64,000 nucleotides of DNA from assembly GCF_918797505.1 (NCBI RefSeq), contig NC_092801.1:17855731-17919730 (forward strand), read 5' to 3'. Under the pieces are notes generated by a model. That model was given only the letters and a program-made list of their open reading frames with translations. It searched no databases and was not told the origin of the DNA. The translations under genes were made by a program, and so were the position numbers. Of the stretch, positions 49,430-60,325 are shown in pieces; position 1 is the stretch's first letter, and each line of letters opens with the position of its first letter. Origin of the DNA: Bemisia tabaci (Eukaryota; Arthropoda; Insecta; Hemiptera; Aleyrodidae).

Positions 49430-50423
49430 AAAAATAATAACAAGATACGGTGTACTGTGTACTAAACGGTTTTTAAGAAAAAATATCCATCAAATAAATT
49501 AATATTGCAACTTGTTTTTTTCTGTTTCAGGTGAGCATTCATACCATTTTAAAGAGGGGCTTGTAAGTAAGCAATGATCATTACGTTTTGAACAATGAAT
49601 AATTGTAGTGATTTTTTTTTTTTTTGGGGGGGGGGGGGGGGGGTGTCCCAAGCAATATTATTTCAATGCACTATTTGAATTAATATTTTCCACGATGATG
49701 TCTGTTAATGAAGTAGTAATTGTTTTAGTAGTTTATAGTATTAAACATGTATTTCGGATTTTTTCGTTTGAAAATTTATTTATACCAGTCAAAAATCCAA
49801 TGGCGCATGCGTTGTTTCTAAAATAAGCCGTAAACAGTAAGTCCTCACTGCAAAATGTAGTCCATTCGTTATTGACCAGGTCCTTATCAACAAACGAACA
49901 GAATTTCATTCCGATGAGTTAGATTTTTGAAAAAAAGAGACAAAAATACGATGACCATTTTTACTTCATAGCATTGGAATGATACAGTTTCACTCGGAAA
50001 TCAAAGGGGCGAAAAATAAATGAGATCATACTATGCGCCTGCACAACTGCGTGCGCTCTTAACTCCGAGCGCAATACTGCGTTCTGAGGACAAAACTGCG
50101 TAACTTCCGCGTCATTTCCCCCGCAGATAAGTGATTTTAGCCGAGTGAAGTACAGCTCGTCCGTGACCGGAATCACTCGACGCTTGCGAGTCAGAACAAG
50201 GTTACAAGATTGTACAAAAATGTGGATTTTTTATAGACACTATTAGCGGTGACGTCACCATTTGTAAATCGAATCGAATTGCATCCGAACAATCACATTG
50301 GTAAATTCTGTTGTGCTAGCATTGAGAATAAATTGATAAACAGTAGAATCTTAACTATCCGCGGTTTCCGGTGACTTTGGCCAAAAATCGCCGCAATTTC
50401 ATGGTACCGACTGGCAAAAGTCT
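49430..50423. other. No gene recognised; T and G runs
   Basis: 49610-49643 is a T run followed by a G run. A minus frame of 71 codons (49961-50176) has no recognisable motif. Otherwise unassigned AT-rich sequence. Confidence 0.35.
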
Positions 50424-50530
50424 CTACGATCCAGATTCCAGACTTTTAAAAAATTCACAAGAAAAAATTCATCTACTCTTGATTCAAGTGGATTTTTTTT
50501 TTGAGCCAAGTATTGAGAGCCTGAATAAGA
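50424..50530. repeat. Foldback family E, left-arm fragment (copy 6)
   Basis: GATCCAGATTCCAGACTTTT, CACAAGAAAAAATTC and CTCTTGATTCAAG match the left arm of E. Confidence 0.45.
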
Positions 50531-50729
50531 TAAGTTTTTCTGTGGCGTAGTACTGACGACGTCTGTATGGTGGTGAACGGGGGAGAACTATTGACTTTTC
50601 AGCACCATTTGACAACGATGAGTATGAATACTGTCACTCGCGTCCGCATGACGGTAACACGCGCTGACACCGAAAAAAACTCAAAGCCTGGACCCGGACC
50701 CCGCTCTAAAACAACGACGGAACATTTAC

Positions 50730-50785
<56 letters not shown>

Positions 50786-50865
50786 ACTTAAAAAAAGAGA
50801 AGTAAAAGAGAAAAACCCTCGCGTTTCGCAGTGACACATCCCGAGCCTCGATCCCAGACCCCTTC
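50531..50865. other. Unassigned, with a 53-base A run
   Basis: An A run at about 50730-50782 follows a CpG-containing segment (50560-50725). There is no tRNA-like or LINE-like sequence before it, so I cannot call a retroposon. Confidence 0.4.
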
Positions 50866-50980
50866 CCCCTCCGGTCTACTAATTACTTTTTTATACCCCG
50901 GCGAAAAATTAATAAATCGGGGTCCTAACGACATCCGCTGATTAGCGTTTGATGTCTTCGAGACAATCACCCTCGACGCC
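50866..50980. repeat. Duplicated block, copy 1
   Basis: CTAATTACTTTTTTATACCCC, GCGAAAAATTAATAAATC and CGACATCCGCTGATTAGCG, then TTTGATGTC, are repeated in the same order and spacing at 52550-52650. See findings. Confidence 0.6.
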
Positions 50981-51293
50981 CGGTATAATGGACTTGAGCT
51001 GTTCCAGAAATGAAAGTGACAGTTTCGCCCGCTTCGCAAAGTATCTTGAATAACCCAGCGACGTAATCGGGAATCTTCGGATGAAAAGGAAGGTTGACGC
51101 ACGTCGTTTTCCCAAAACGCTAGTTATCTTACACTCTGTACTCGAAACGAAAGTTTCGGATACGTCCGTTTTGAAATTGAAACATCCCTTACGTCGATTT
51201 TTAAGTTGAAGTGATCTCTTTTTACTTCTTTCGTTCATATTTTAATGCGAAGCAGCGATGACTCGGGTGTCTCTCACAGCCCGCACATCACTT

Positions 51294-51415
51294 CGTCGCT
51301 CCTCTGACGTAAGGGCGTATCTCGATTTCGACGTGAGCCCTAGAAAGCATGGAGTTATATGGAGAACAGGGTTCACGTGGAAATCGAGATACGCCCTTAC
51401 GTCAGAGGAGCGACG
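51294..51415. mobile_element. 122-bp foldback MITE L, copy 2
   Basis: CGTCGCTCCTCTGACG and its complement form the ends, with ACTT outside both (51290-51293, 51416-51419). Arms ACGTAAGGGCGTATCTCG as in copy 1. The sequence to the right continues directly as family M. Confidence 0.8.
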
Positions 51416-51655
51416 ACTTGTGCAAAAAGGAACCAAGAGCATTCCAATGTCGCTAAGAGTGTGCAACTTTGTTTGCCTTGCAAATATACGCAGATTATCT
51501 AAACTAATTTTATCTTTACTCCCAATAAACTTTAACTGAAAGACAAAAATTACCTTTGTAAATTTAATTTTTTGCACGATATAAGTCATTTTTTTGAATG
51601 AATATACGATACAAAATCTTAGCGACATTGGTTCCTTTTTGCAAAACGCAATCCA
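51416..51655. repeat. Foldback family M, copy with truncated left end
   Basis: GTGCAAAAAGGAACCAAGAGC, GCTAAGAGTGTGCAAC and the closing TTTTTGCAAAACGCAATCCAC match M. The left terminus is missing or displaced by element L2. Confidence 0.6.
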
Positions 51656-51771
51656 CTTTAGCGTTTTTTAAAACAAGCGCATCTCCTGCGCGCTGTTGGA
51701 TTTGTTATTATCAAGTACGCCTGTTTTGATTTAACTACATAGCTTTCGTTCATGATATACAACACATATCG

Positions 51772-52015
51772 ACGGTGTAAGTCGGCAAATACATACCTAA
51801 CTCGTCTGAAAATCTCCGCCTCTATGTTATTTTTTTAAAGGAGAACAAATTGACATCATTCCTTGAAGTTTTTGCAGAATTTTCTTCGCACAGAGAAGAA
51901 AAATTACGGCCGTTTTAAAGAATTGCCGTCGAGTAGTTTAGCAAAAAATAAAGTATGATAGGAAGTCAGTCAGTGACGTCGCAAACCGAGTTATGTGATT
52001 GCCGACTTACACCGT
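51772..52015. mobile_element. Foldback family K, copy 3
   Basis: ACGGTGTAAGTCGGCAAATAC and GATTGCCGACTTACACCGT ends, with ATATC-like sequence outside both. The interior matches 15691-15936 (CTGAAAATCTCCGCCTC, GACATCATTCCTTGA). Confidence 0.65.
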
Positions 52016-52158
52016 TGATATACTATACGAACTTGAAATGAATGATAATAATGCCGTTTTTGACGTAAATAAAAACAAACATAGAAACTCTCTTAAGTCC
52101 TTTCAAAAAAAATTCGCCTTTTAAGCCATTTCAGAAGTCTAAGTATCGGTCTCAGAGA

Positions 52159-52205
52159 CATTCAATTGTTTTCAGGAGCTCTGTGCTCCTGAAAACAATT
52201 GAATG
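52159..52205. other. Perfect 20-bp-stem hairpin
   Basis: CATTCAATTGTTTTCAGGAG, a 7-base loop CTCTGTG, then the exact complement. No mismatches in 20 pairs. A plus frame (52183-52383) starts in the right arm but has no recognisable feature. Confidence 0.7.
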
Positions 52206-52549
52206 TTGCTTATTGCTGTTTGTTTTAATTTTTGACGGAACATCTATTCTTCTTAGTGCTTTATGTACTCGAGAGCTTAACGAACAGGTGGTTGTTAGTA
52301 AAAGGAGGAGAAGAAGAAATAATTGTCAAAAGGTGAAGAATTTATATGATCATATTTTAACCTATCATATGGAAAAAAGATGAAAAAATTCCATCATAGA
52401 TCGACTTATCAAATATCTATAAATCAATGCTCGGTTTTTTTTTTTTTTCATTTCGATAATACGTCTCCTTTTTTGGAGCCATACGTCATACGTCAAAGAA
52501 AGAAAAATCGTCACTTCCCGCTCCGACACGGTCCTGACCCAATTGTCAC

Positions 52550-52660
52550 CCCCCTCCTGCCCGCTAATTACTTTTTCATCCCCGCAGCGAAAAATTAATA
52601 AATCCCAGCTTCAACGACATCCGCTGATTAGCGTTTGATGTTTCCGGCACAATAACCTCT
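52550..52660. repeat. Duplicated block, copy 2
   Basis: CTAATTACTTTTTCATCCCC, GCGAAAAATTAATAAATC, ACGACATCCGCTGATTAGCG and TTTGATGTTTCC, collinear with 50866-50980, followed in both by an ACAAT and TCGACG segment. Confidence 0.6.
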
Positions 52661-53055
52661 TCGACGTCGAGGAAATTTTAAAAAATGAAAACCTTTAGGG
52701 GACTCGACCCAGCGAGGGTTGGCAATATACGGGTGAAAAATTCGTGATATTTTAGGTGAAAGCCCCCCCCCCCCTCCTCCTTCCCCCGTGACCGAGAACA
52801 AGTGAGGAACATATGACAATCGCACCAACGCACGCACGGGAGGCAATAAATCACGCTGTCTGCCAGAGATGACGTCTGCCCTTCCTCCACCTCCCCCTCG
52901 CCCCCCCCCCATGTTGCCCCCCTTGTTGCCCCCTCCGTCGGCACGGTGATGTATTGGTCCGGCTTCGTGCTCTCAACGGGAAATCAATTCTGGGAAATCT
53001 ATTAATGTGCCTAAGTTTTTCCGAGCTGATGGCAGTCGGTGAAAAAGTCAGGGAA
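52661..53055. other. No gene recognised; C-rich patches
   Basis: C-rich tracts at about 52764-52778 and 52895-52912. Overlapping minus frames of 69-94 codons give glycine-rich translations by composition only. Confidence 0.35.
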
Positions 53056-53059
53056 TCCA

Positions 53060-53512
53060 AAACAAGACGAAGGTTCCAACGTTAAAACGTTGGAGAGCGT
53101 TCACCGTTGCACCTCGTCAATATGTAAAAGTGGTTTTGCGCGGACGGAAGAGAGCGTTGCGAGACGCTGTACCCGAGTTTCATCATTCTGATCGGTCACA
53201 CAGCTCGGGACCCGATCGCAACAGAGTCAGGTTGGGTTAAGTTGGGTCACGCAACTAAACTAGCTCTGCGGCAACGCTAGAAGTATCACTCGAATTGAAG
53301 GCGCCCCAATCCTCCATTTCACACCTTATTCCTACAACTCCGATTAATAGAACTTTCTAGGCTCCTTATTTCTTTTCATTCAGTACAAGCAGCCGCTGCA
53401 AAAAAACAAGACGACGGTTCCAACGTTAAGACGTTTGAGAGCGTTCACCGTAGCACCTCGTCAATATGTAAAAGTGGTTTTGCGTGGACAAAAGAGAGCG
53501 CTGCAAGACGCT
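53060..53512. repeat. 112-bp direct repeat pair
   Basis: The block at 53060-53171 (GGTTCCAACGTTAA, GAGAGCGTTCACCG, TGCACCTCGTCAATATG, AAAAGTGGTTTTGCG, GCGAGACGCTG) recurs at 53400-53510 with about ten changes. The 230 bp between is unique. Not obviously mobile. Confidence 0.6.
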
Positions 53513-54068
53513 GTTGAACTAAACTTGGAGCGTAACCTAGGAAACATACATACATACAAGAAATGTATTGTCTTTATAGAGTAAAATATAGGGGTCATTA
53601 GCGAAGGGGTACTTTGTACCTAAAGATTCTTCTAGAACTACGACGACCAAAAATTTAAACGATGCTTGAAAGAGTCATTAAATAAAAGTACGTTGTAAAG
53701 TTTTAAAACGTAAAGACATTAATTTCTCAAACTGTCGCAAACTGTGTCTAAAGAGTAAAAAAATCCTCTTTTTTTCGATCTTTTGGGAGCCTCTCTTTGA
53801 AATTTATATCAGTGTAACTAACTCGCTGCACCGGCCCAAGACCCCTTCGATTTCCCGCCAGTGCTTCAGTGGTGGACAAAAACCACGGACCTACATGAGA
53901 TTTGGACCGGAGTTAAGTGGTTTCTGCATGCATCAGGATTGATGATCAACGAGACGATGACGAGTCGTTAACGTTGAGGGAGCGGGAGCGTTAATGAGAA
54001 GGTTGCCGGATTTTGATCGATAACGCACGGAAATACTTCCGTGCTAAGAGGAGTGCCGTAAGAGCTTT
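53513..54068. other. No gene recognised
   Basis: AT-rich unassigned sequence. Confidence 0.4.
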
Positions 54069-55779
54069 CAGATGTTGCATGTGTGAGGGATTTGCGATTT
54101 GACCATTGATTCTTATACAGGGTGTCCCAAAAGTCCGTACCCCCCCTCGTAACTTTTGAACGGTTAGGGATAGAAAAACGAATCTTTGGGAATGTTTCTA
54201 TCTTAAAGGGGTCCATCTTCTAGGGGGGTCAACATTTTTGTCCCCCCCTCAGAGGGGGCGCGGGGGCCCCCAACTTTTTTTTTTCAAATGGTAACCCCTA
54301 TCTTGTGATACATCATTAGAAAGAGCATAAAAAACTAAGAATTTTGGCGCAAACCGCAAATCAATATCTTAATTTTTGACCGAGTTATGATAGGTCAAAG
54401 GTCAAATTTGACCTATTTTCAAAAAATCATATCTCCGGTTCAAATCATCGTAACGAAAAAAATAAAACGGGAAAATTTACCAAATTGTAAGCACTTTCAA
54501 GTAAAAATCACAGAAATTACTTCAAACTAATTTTAAGGGGGGTTTCGGACCCCCAAATACGTCATTTTGAAGGTCATACGATATTCTCGCAAAATGAGCC
54601 AATTTCCCCTTACTTTTCCTCAACATTATCTTAGTAAGTTCAAAATTAGTTCAAAATTGCGTTTTCAAGTCCCCAAATTTCGAACAAGTTTAAAAAAAAA
54701 ATGAAATTTAAATGGTTGAATTGAATTACCTTAAATTTCGTTTTTTGAACTTTGCTCGAAATTTGGGGACTTGAAAACGCAATTTTGAACTAATTTTGAA
54801 CTTACTAAGATAATGTTGAGGAAAAGTAAGGGGAAATTGGCTCATTTTGCAAGAATATCGTATGACCTTCAAAATGACGTATTTGGGGGTCCGAAACCCC
54901 CCTTAAAATTAGTTTGAAGTAATTTCTGTGATTTTTACTTGAAAGTGCTTACAATTTGGTAAATTTTCCCGTTTTATTTTTTTCTTTACGATGATTTGAA
55001 CCGGAGATATGATTTTTTGAAAATAGGTCAAATTTGACCTTTGACCTATCATAACTCGGTCAAAAATTAAGATATTGATTTGCGGTTTGCGCCAAAATTC
55101 TTAGTTTTTTATGCTCTTTCTAATGATGTATCTTAAGATAGGGGTTACCATTTGAAAAAAAAAGTTGGGGGCCCCCGCGCCCCCTCTGAGGGGGGGACAA
55201 AAATGTTGACCCCCCTAGAAGATGGACCCCTTTAAGATAGAAACATTCCCAAAGATTCGTTTTTCTATCTCTAACCGTTCAAAAGTTACGAGGGGGGGTA
55301 CGGACTTTTGGGACACCCTGTATGTTAAAGTCCGCGAGAAACACGATGGTGCCACTGGTTTTCTCTGAAATCAACTCCCAAGCTCAAAAAAAGCTCTCAA
55401 AGTGAGGCCAAAATGGAAGGGATATCCCACGCTATCCTGAGAGTCCACCTCTACATCAAGACAAACTCTCCATGCAAAGATAGGGAGAAAATACATTAGC
55501 AGGGTTGCCACTTTATTTGGAGACTCCAAAACTAAGAACACGGCATCACTGCTAATGTATTTGCTCCCTATCTTTGCATGGAGAGTTTGTTTTGATGTAG
55601 AGGTGGACTCTCAGGATAGCGTGGGATATCCCCTCCATTTTGGCTTCAACTTGAGAGCCTTTTTTGAGCTTGGGAGATGATTTCAGAGAAAACCAGTGGC
55701 ACCGTCGTGTTTCTCGCCAACTTTTACATAAGAATCAATCGTCAAATCGCAAATCCCTCACACATGCAACATCTCCATT
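54069..55779. mobile_element. Foldback family J, copy 3, split by a palindrome
   Basis: Left end GATGTTGCATGTGTGAGG to TTGATTCTTA (54069-54115), then element T, then the rest of J (from about 55323) to CATGCAACATCTCC at 55779. The J arms are as in 14718-15226. Confidence 0.7.
54118..55320. mobile_element. 1203-bp near-perfect palindromic transposon T
   Basis: Ends CAGGGTGTCCCAAAAGTCC and the exact complement, TA on both sides (54116-54117, 55321-55322). The arms of about 595 bp appear about 99% identical over the parts I compared and meet near 54719. The only coding-scale feature is composition; no transposase. TA duplication and these ends fit Tc1-mariner-type mobilisation. Confidence 0.8.
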
Positions 55780-56121
55780 CCAGGAACTCCGGATTTTTTG
55801 ATGAAATAAAATGAAATCACTGCTTTTAAACTCTTTCATGTTGGCTGTGTCTTGCGTGTGCAGGAGACCCGTTCCCCATTAATCATCATCGATGCAGCCA
55901 AACTTGGCAACGTCGTGGGCAGACCGAAGAGTAATCACTATTCGGGGGACGTCAGCTTCTGCTGGGCTGGTGGAACAGAACGCGGATGGTTAATTGACAG
56001 CCAGTCGGGGTCTGATCAAAAATTCCACCCCCCCGCCGGCTCCGGTCGCTTCAAAAGTGATCGGAGCGACGCAACGCAACATTAAAATTTCACGCCGGGG
56101 GCAGCCCCGTCTTGCAACGTC
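55780..56121. other. No gene recognised; possible exon-like stretch
   Basis: A pyrimidine-rich segment ending GTGTGCAG precedes an open frame (to 56085) that is unlike any family I know. No downstream donor stands out. Confidence 0.3.
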
Positions 56122-56357
56122 GCACAATTGACCGAATCAATAGGAGAGGTCGGACAAAATTTGGAAACTTTGGAAGCTTGTAACTTTGTTTATGCAAAAC
56201 TTTGAGGTTCTAAAAGTGGTACCGTTGGTTTTCACGTGAAATTTTCTTTTACACGCACCCCTTAATATTTAATTTGTGGCGAAATAAACATCAAAATTTG
56301 CAGTTTTAGTCAAAAATTTCATGTCTGACCTCTCTATTTGACTCGGTCCATTGTGCG
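56122..56357. mobile_element. Foldback family O, copy 2
   Basis: CGCACAATTGACCGAATCAATAG-type and CTCGGTCCATTGTGCG ends; AGAGGTCGGACA mirrored as TGTCTGACCTCT; CATCAAAATTTGCAG in the arm. Only the words are quoted. Confidence 0.65.
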
Positions 56358-56413
56358 ACAGGGCGCGGGAAGTTATGTGCAAGGTCGTGCCCGTGTATGT
56401 TGTCATCACAGCC

Positions 56414-56650
56414 GCGCACAGTGGATCGAGTCAATCGGAGAGGTCGGACATACAATTTTTGGCTACTGCTACAAATTTTGAGGTTTATTTCGTCGTATTT
56501 TAAATTTCAAGGAATGCTTGTAGAAGGCAATTTCAAGAAGGAATCAATAGCACCACTTTTATATCCTCAAAATTTTGTATTAACGGAGTTATATTCGTTT
56601 TAAGTCTCAAAATTTCGTCCGACCTTTCCTATTGACTCAATCCACTGTGC
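56414..56650. mobile_element. Foldback family O, copy 3
   Basis: GCGCACAGTGGATCGAGTC and GACTCAATCCACTGTGCC ends; GGAGAGGTCGGACATAC mirrored as GTCCGACCTTTCC. It lies 56 bp from copy 2 in the same orientation. Confidence 0.7.
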
Positions 56651-57769
56651 CATTCGAGAAAACTGTAAAACTTCAGTACTTTGCGCTGGTAAATCAGGCA
56701 AGAACCTTTCAAAAACACCTCAAATAAGGACAAGTTCTCACAGGGTTGATGATCAAGAGTCGATTTGACCATACATGATATTATTCTAAGCAGCTGTTCC
56801 AATTCTCGATCAAAGTTAGGGCAAAATACCCTTCTTAATGGTACACATCCTTTCTCGAAAACTATATAAAATCGCTAAAATTTGGAAAACCCAAGGATCA
56901 AAGCACCAAAATGTTGATTCAATCAGTAAAACTTTAAAAAACTGACTAAACTTCAAGGAAAAGCAGACCAGCAACAACGGCATTGCCCTTATAAATACAC
57001 GTAATTCTGAACTAACGTTCGATCGTCGATCTAGAAAATTTTCATTTATTAGGCATCCTTTGAGCCCTGTAAACTTGCTCCGTGCATTCTTGAAACGGTT
57101 TCGAAAGCCTTCGGAAGAATCTCCATTTTAGTTCCGAAAAGCTTTCATGAACCTTGCTGTATCTAACACCCCCACCGTAACATTTTAGCGCAGACTTCAC
57201 CCTACGACCGACGTCTAATGCGTTTTTTTACGACCTACCTACTTATAACGATTTCGGTCACAGAGGTGTCATCATGGCTCCCAAAGACGAAACAAAACTA
57301 AAGGCTGCTTTTGGAGGCATCGGTGCGGATGGGCTAGGTGATTCAAAGGCGGGCACATTTGCATTCATACGCAGTTTGTAGCTTTTTATTGAGGAGCTGG
57401 GGCTTGGAGTTAGGTGCGCAATTTTAAATGTTGGGGTTTGAGGCCCTTTTTCAATTGGGGCTTTTCCACCGAGGACTTTAGGCCACGAAGGGAGCAAAAG
57501 GGCGAACATATCTCAACGCTTATCTGTGCCGGATAGGTGTGCTATAAAAATCCGAGGGACAAATCTAAAAATGGGGTTCTGAGGGCTGGAACATCTGTCG
57601 GTATGCGGTTAATACGGCGCTGGCGCAACATCTCCGTCAGAAATCTAATTCTTTCCTAATGAAATTGACACCTATTGGGCTTGTTGCAAACTCTTACTCG
57701 GAAATCAATTCCATTTTCCCAGAGTTTCGATTTTTCGAAAGTTCCGTGAAAAAATTTTGTAATACTCCC
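56651..57769. other. No gene recognised; short frame with good start context
   Basis: Unassigned sequence. A plus-strand frame of 35 codons at 57274-57381 (MAPKDETKLKAAFGGIG...) follows a TTCGGTCACAG acceptor-like site and has an ATCATGG start context; it stops at 57379. A minus frame of 83 codons overlaps it. I recognise neither. Confidence 0.3.
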
Positions 57770-57927
57770 AAATTTAGTTCGAAGATTGTACAATTTTCAC
57801 TGAATTGAAAATTCACTGCAATTTTGCACGAAATACCTCACCACCGTTTCATGTAAAAAATTAAATTGCGTGATGAAATTTGACCTCGACGGATGTGCCT
57901 TGGCTCCTTTCTGCTTAACGCGGTCCA
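57770..57927. repeat. Foldback family N, right half (copy 4)
   Basis: TTTCATGTAAAAAATTAAATTG, GGATGTGCCTTGGCTCC and CTGCTTAACGCGGTCCA match the right arm of the 25186 copy. Confidence 0.55.
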
Positions 57928-58019
57928 CTTTAAGTGTCCTGGTATGTATTCCCTTTTCAAAATTTCACGTTTATCACGATTTTTGTGACGAAAATTGCTG
58001 ACAATAACTCCGAAGTAAG

Positions 58020-58310
58020 ATTTGAACGTTTCTTACAGCGCTGCTATTTCCTGGAATTTCCGAACTTTGGAACTTAGGAGATGATCGGAACCTCTCCCGA
58101 CATTTTCAGCTTTTTTACGGAATTTCGGGATTTTCCGTCAGTTTGACAAATTATTTGATCAAAAAAATTTTTTTTTAAATCAAATTGTACCATCTCACGA
58201 TTTTAACGTTTCTTACAGCGTTGCTACCTCCCGGAATTTCCGAACTTTGGAACTTTTGAGATGATCGGAACTTATCCCAACATTTTCAGCTTTTTTCCGC
58301 AACTTGTTCA
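58020..58310. repeat. Two direct units of about 110 bp
   Basis: AACGTTTCTTACAGCG, GGAATTTCCGAACTTTGG, GATGATCGGAAC and CATTTTCAGCTTTTTT occur at 58025-58120 and 58205-58298, 180 bp apart. Confidence 0.6.
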
Positions 58311-58788
58311 GTGGTCCATCAGACTTTCGGCAACGGCGGACCAAACTTCACGGCCCGGTCCTCGACCAAAAGTGTTGGGATCCCCCGTTCCCGTTCCGTT
58401 GCGCGCACGAGGAACGAGCGGCAAGGAACGGCCATAAATAATCCGGGGCCCGGCTAATGCGCGCTGCGGGCAAAGGTTATTAGACCCGGGCGTTTATAGG
58501 CGTTTCGGCTCCGGCTCCGGCAGGGATCGAGTCGTCATAAAAGGAGCTTTAATGCCACGGTCGCGGCCGCCCCGCGCCCAGGAATGGCCAGAGATGGCTA
58601 ATGGCGAACCGCGGTAATTTCCCGGGAATACGCCCCCCCCCCCCCGCCCCGCCCGGATTAGCGCCGGAAACCAAATTAGACGCCGACACACGCTCTGTCG
58701 GCCCGGTGAGAAACGACGTAAGAACCACCCCGCGTTGCGAAACTGCCGTGCACTGGAAAAATGCCGTAACTCGAATCAGGACTTAGCA
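58311..58788. other. No gene recognised; CpG-rich patch
   Basis: CpG-rich at 58340-58740, with a C run at about 58634-58648. GGCCATAAATAA and GTTTATAGG words near 58430 and 58492 resemble homeodomain (Abd-B or caudal type) sites. This could be a conserved regulatory element; unproven. Confidence 0.35.
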
Positions 58789-59115
58789 TTCTGCCGTGCT
58801 GAGGAAGAACGCCGTATGAACATTCGAATGTTGCCAAATTTTCTTCAATAAAATGTTCTTTTCTGAGGATAGATATGAATGTTTTTCCTTGAAATTTTCG
58901 GAGCTTTTCGGTGGAACTGCGAGCAAAATTGAATCAGTGAGTTCGAAAACACACCAACTCGAGTTTTTTTCGATTTTCAATTTTTTACGGTTTAGTAATA
59001 CTTATGGATAGAAGCATCTGCACGCAAAAGGAAATTTTGAAATTGATCATTCTCGCACATTTGTATAACAGTATAAATGCTAAATCAACATTCAATTTTT
59101 TTTCCGCGTAGGAAG
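58789..59115. mobile_element. Foldback element G, copy 3 (rearranged)
   Basis: CTGCCGTGCTGAGGAAG, then AACGCCGTATGAACATTCG and TGTTGCCAAATTTTC give an intact left end. The right part ends in GTAGGAAGAACGCCGTAAC, in direct rather than inverted orientation. A 110-bp module at 58930-59040 recurs at 61795-61905. Confidence 0.55.
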
Positions 59116-59400
59116 AACGCCGTAACTTCTGACTGAAGATTTAAAAAAAAAAGATTTGGTGGAAAACAGCGTAAGTAGGGTGCCCTCATCATATTCTCAT
59201 TCTCCCCCTCATATCTCTCGCTCTCATTCCTTTTGTTCTCCTCCTTCTTTTCTTCTACTGATTCATCCTGAAATTCTTGTTCTACTATCCTTCTCTCACT
59301 CTTCCACCTCCTCTTCTTCTTCTTCTTCCTACTTTCATTTTCTTATTTTCTTATTCTTGCTCCTCCATTAGCGTACGGGTAGGATGAGGGGCGCCTTATT
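59116..59400. repeat. Pyrimidine-rich tract
   Basis: 59185-59375 is almost all C and T on the plus strand, with TCTTCT repeats. A 71-codon frame here is serine-rich by composition. Confidence 0.55.
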
Positions 59401-60050
59401 TTCTGTTTCCGTGTGTAAAAAGGTACCCACACGAGGGACGTCCGAAGATGCGAGTTTTTTTCATTCCGGTACATTTAAAACTATCAAAAAAACACATTCA
59501 TAACCTCTCTCAAAAACAAATATTGTATTAATGAAAATTTGGCAATATTCTAATGTTTGTATGAAATTATTTCATTGCAAGGTAGCATTCCGCGCGTTCC
59601 GGGGTTCACGCAGGACTATTTTGACCGTCTCAACGCGCATAAATTCTGAGAAGTTTAAGTCGCGCGTAAAATACGAGAGGGGGTGCGCACTTGAGAATTT
59701 GTACACAACGACGTTACTTGAGTGGACAAAACTAGCAATGGGTAAGGAGAAAATCATTAAAACAGTCAAAGGGTATTGCGGATAAATGAGTCTAGCGACA
59801 TTGTGGAAGGACAGAAAATACCATCCTGTCTAGGACCGTCTACTCAGACCGCAGTTGTCAAGTTACCAAAGGGCTTGATTATAGATTATATTCCGTTGAA
59901 AATGCTTAAAAAAGTGTCCAGATAAAAATACAATATGTAAGTAGATTTGGCAACGTTTGCATGTCGTTACGTAACGTTCCTTCGTCTGCAGGCTGATGAT
60001 TGAGATGATAGACAAAGCGATCAACAAAGAAATCGATGGAGCGATCTTCC
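59401..60050. other. No gene recognised
   Basis: Mixed sequence. Opposed frames of 84 and 65 codons at 59531-59785 are unremarkable. Confidence 0.35.
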
Positions 60051-60210
60051 CAGTGGCGAAGCGTGAATGATCGATTAAAGATATTTGAAATGTGGTAAAG
60101 AATCGATTATCAAAGCGTTCGTCGAGGACACCCTGTTTTTCGATCTTATTCCACAGGTTTTTAGGATCTGTCAGATCAATCGATGTATCGTGAAGCACGC
60201 CAAGTCAACG
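60051..60210. mobile_element. hAT MITE family B, copy 8 (decayed)
   Basis: CAGTGGCGAAGCGTGAATG start and GCACGCCAAGTC end; the flanks GATCTTCC and GATCTCAC agree at 6 of 8 positions. The central palindrome is damaged (GCGTTCGTCGAGGACACC). Confidence 0.75.
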
Positions 60211-60325
60211 GATCTCACCGATGAACGCGGGTGGTTGCGATGAAAAAAGGAGGTGCGTAATAGAGCAACTAACGAAAAACCACGAGGGACGCATTTTTAG
60301 TACGCAGTTTTCCCTTCATTGTCTA

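Noticed and set aside
52183..52383. 66-codon frame with a hydrophobic start
   Set aside because: It begins inside a perfect hairpin, lacks a promoter, and its basic tail comes from a low-complexity AAGGAGGAGAAG tract.
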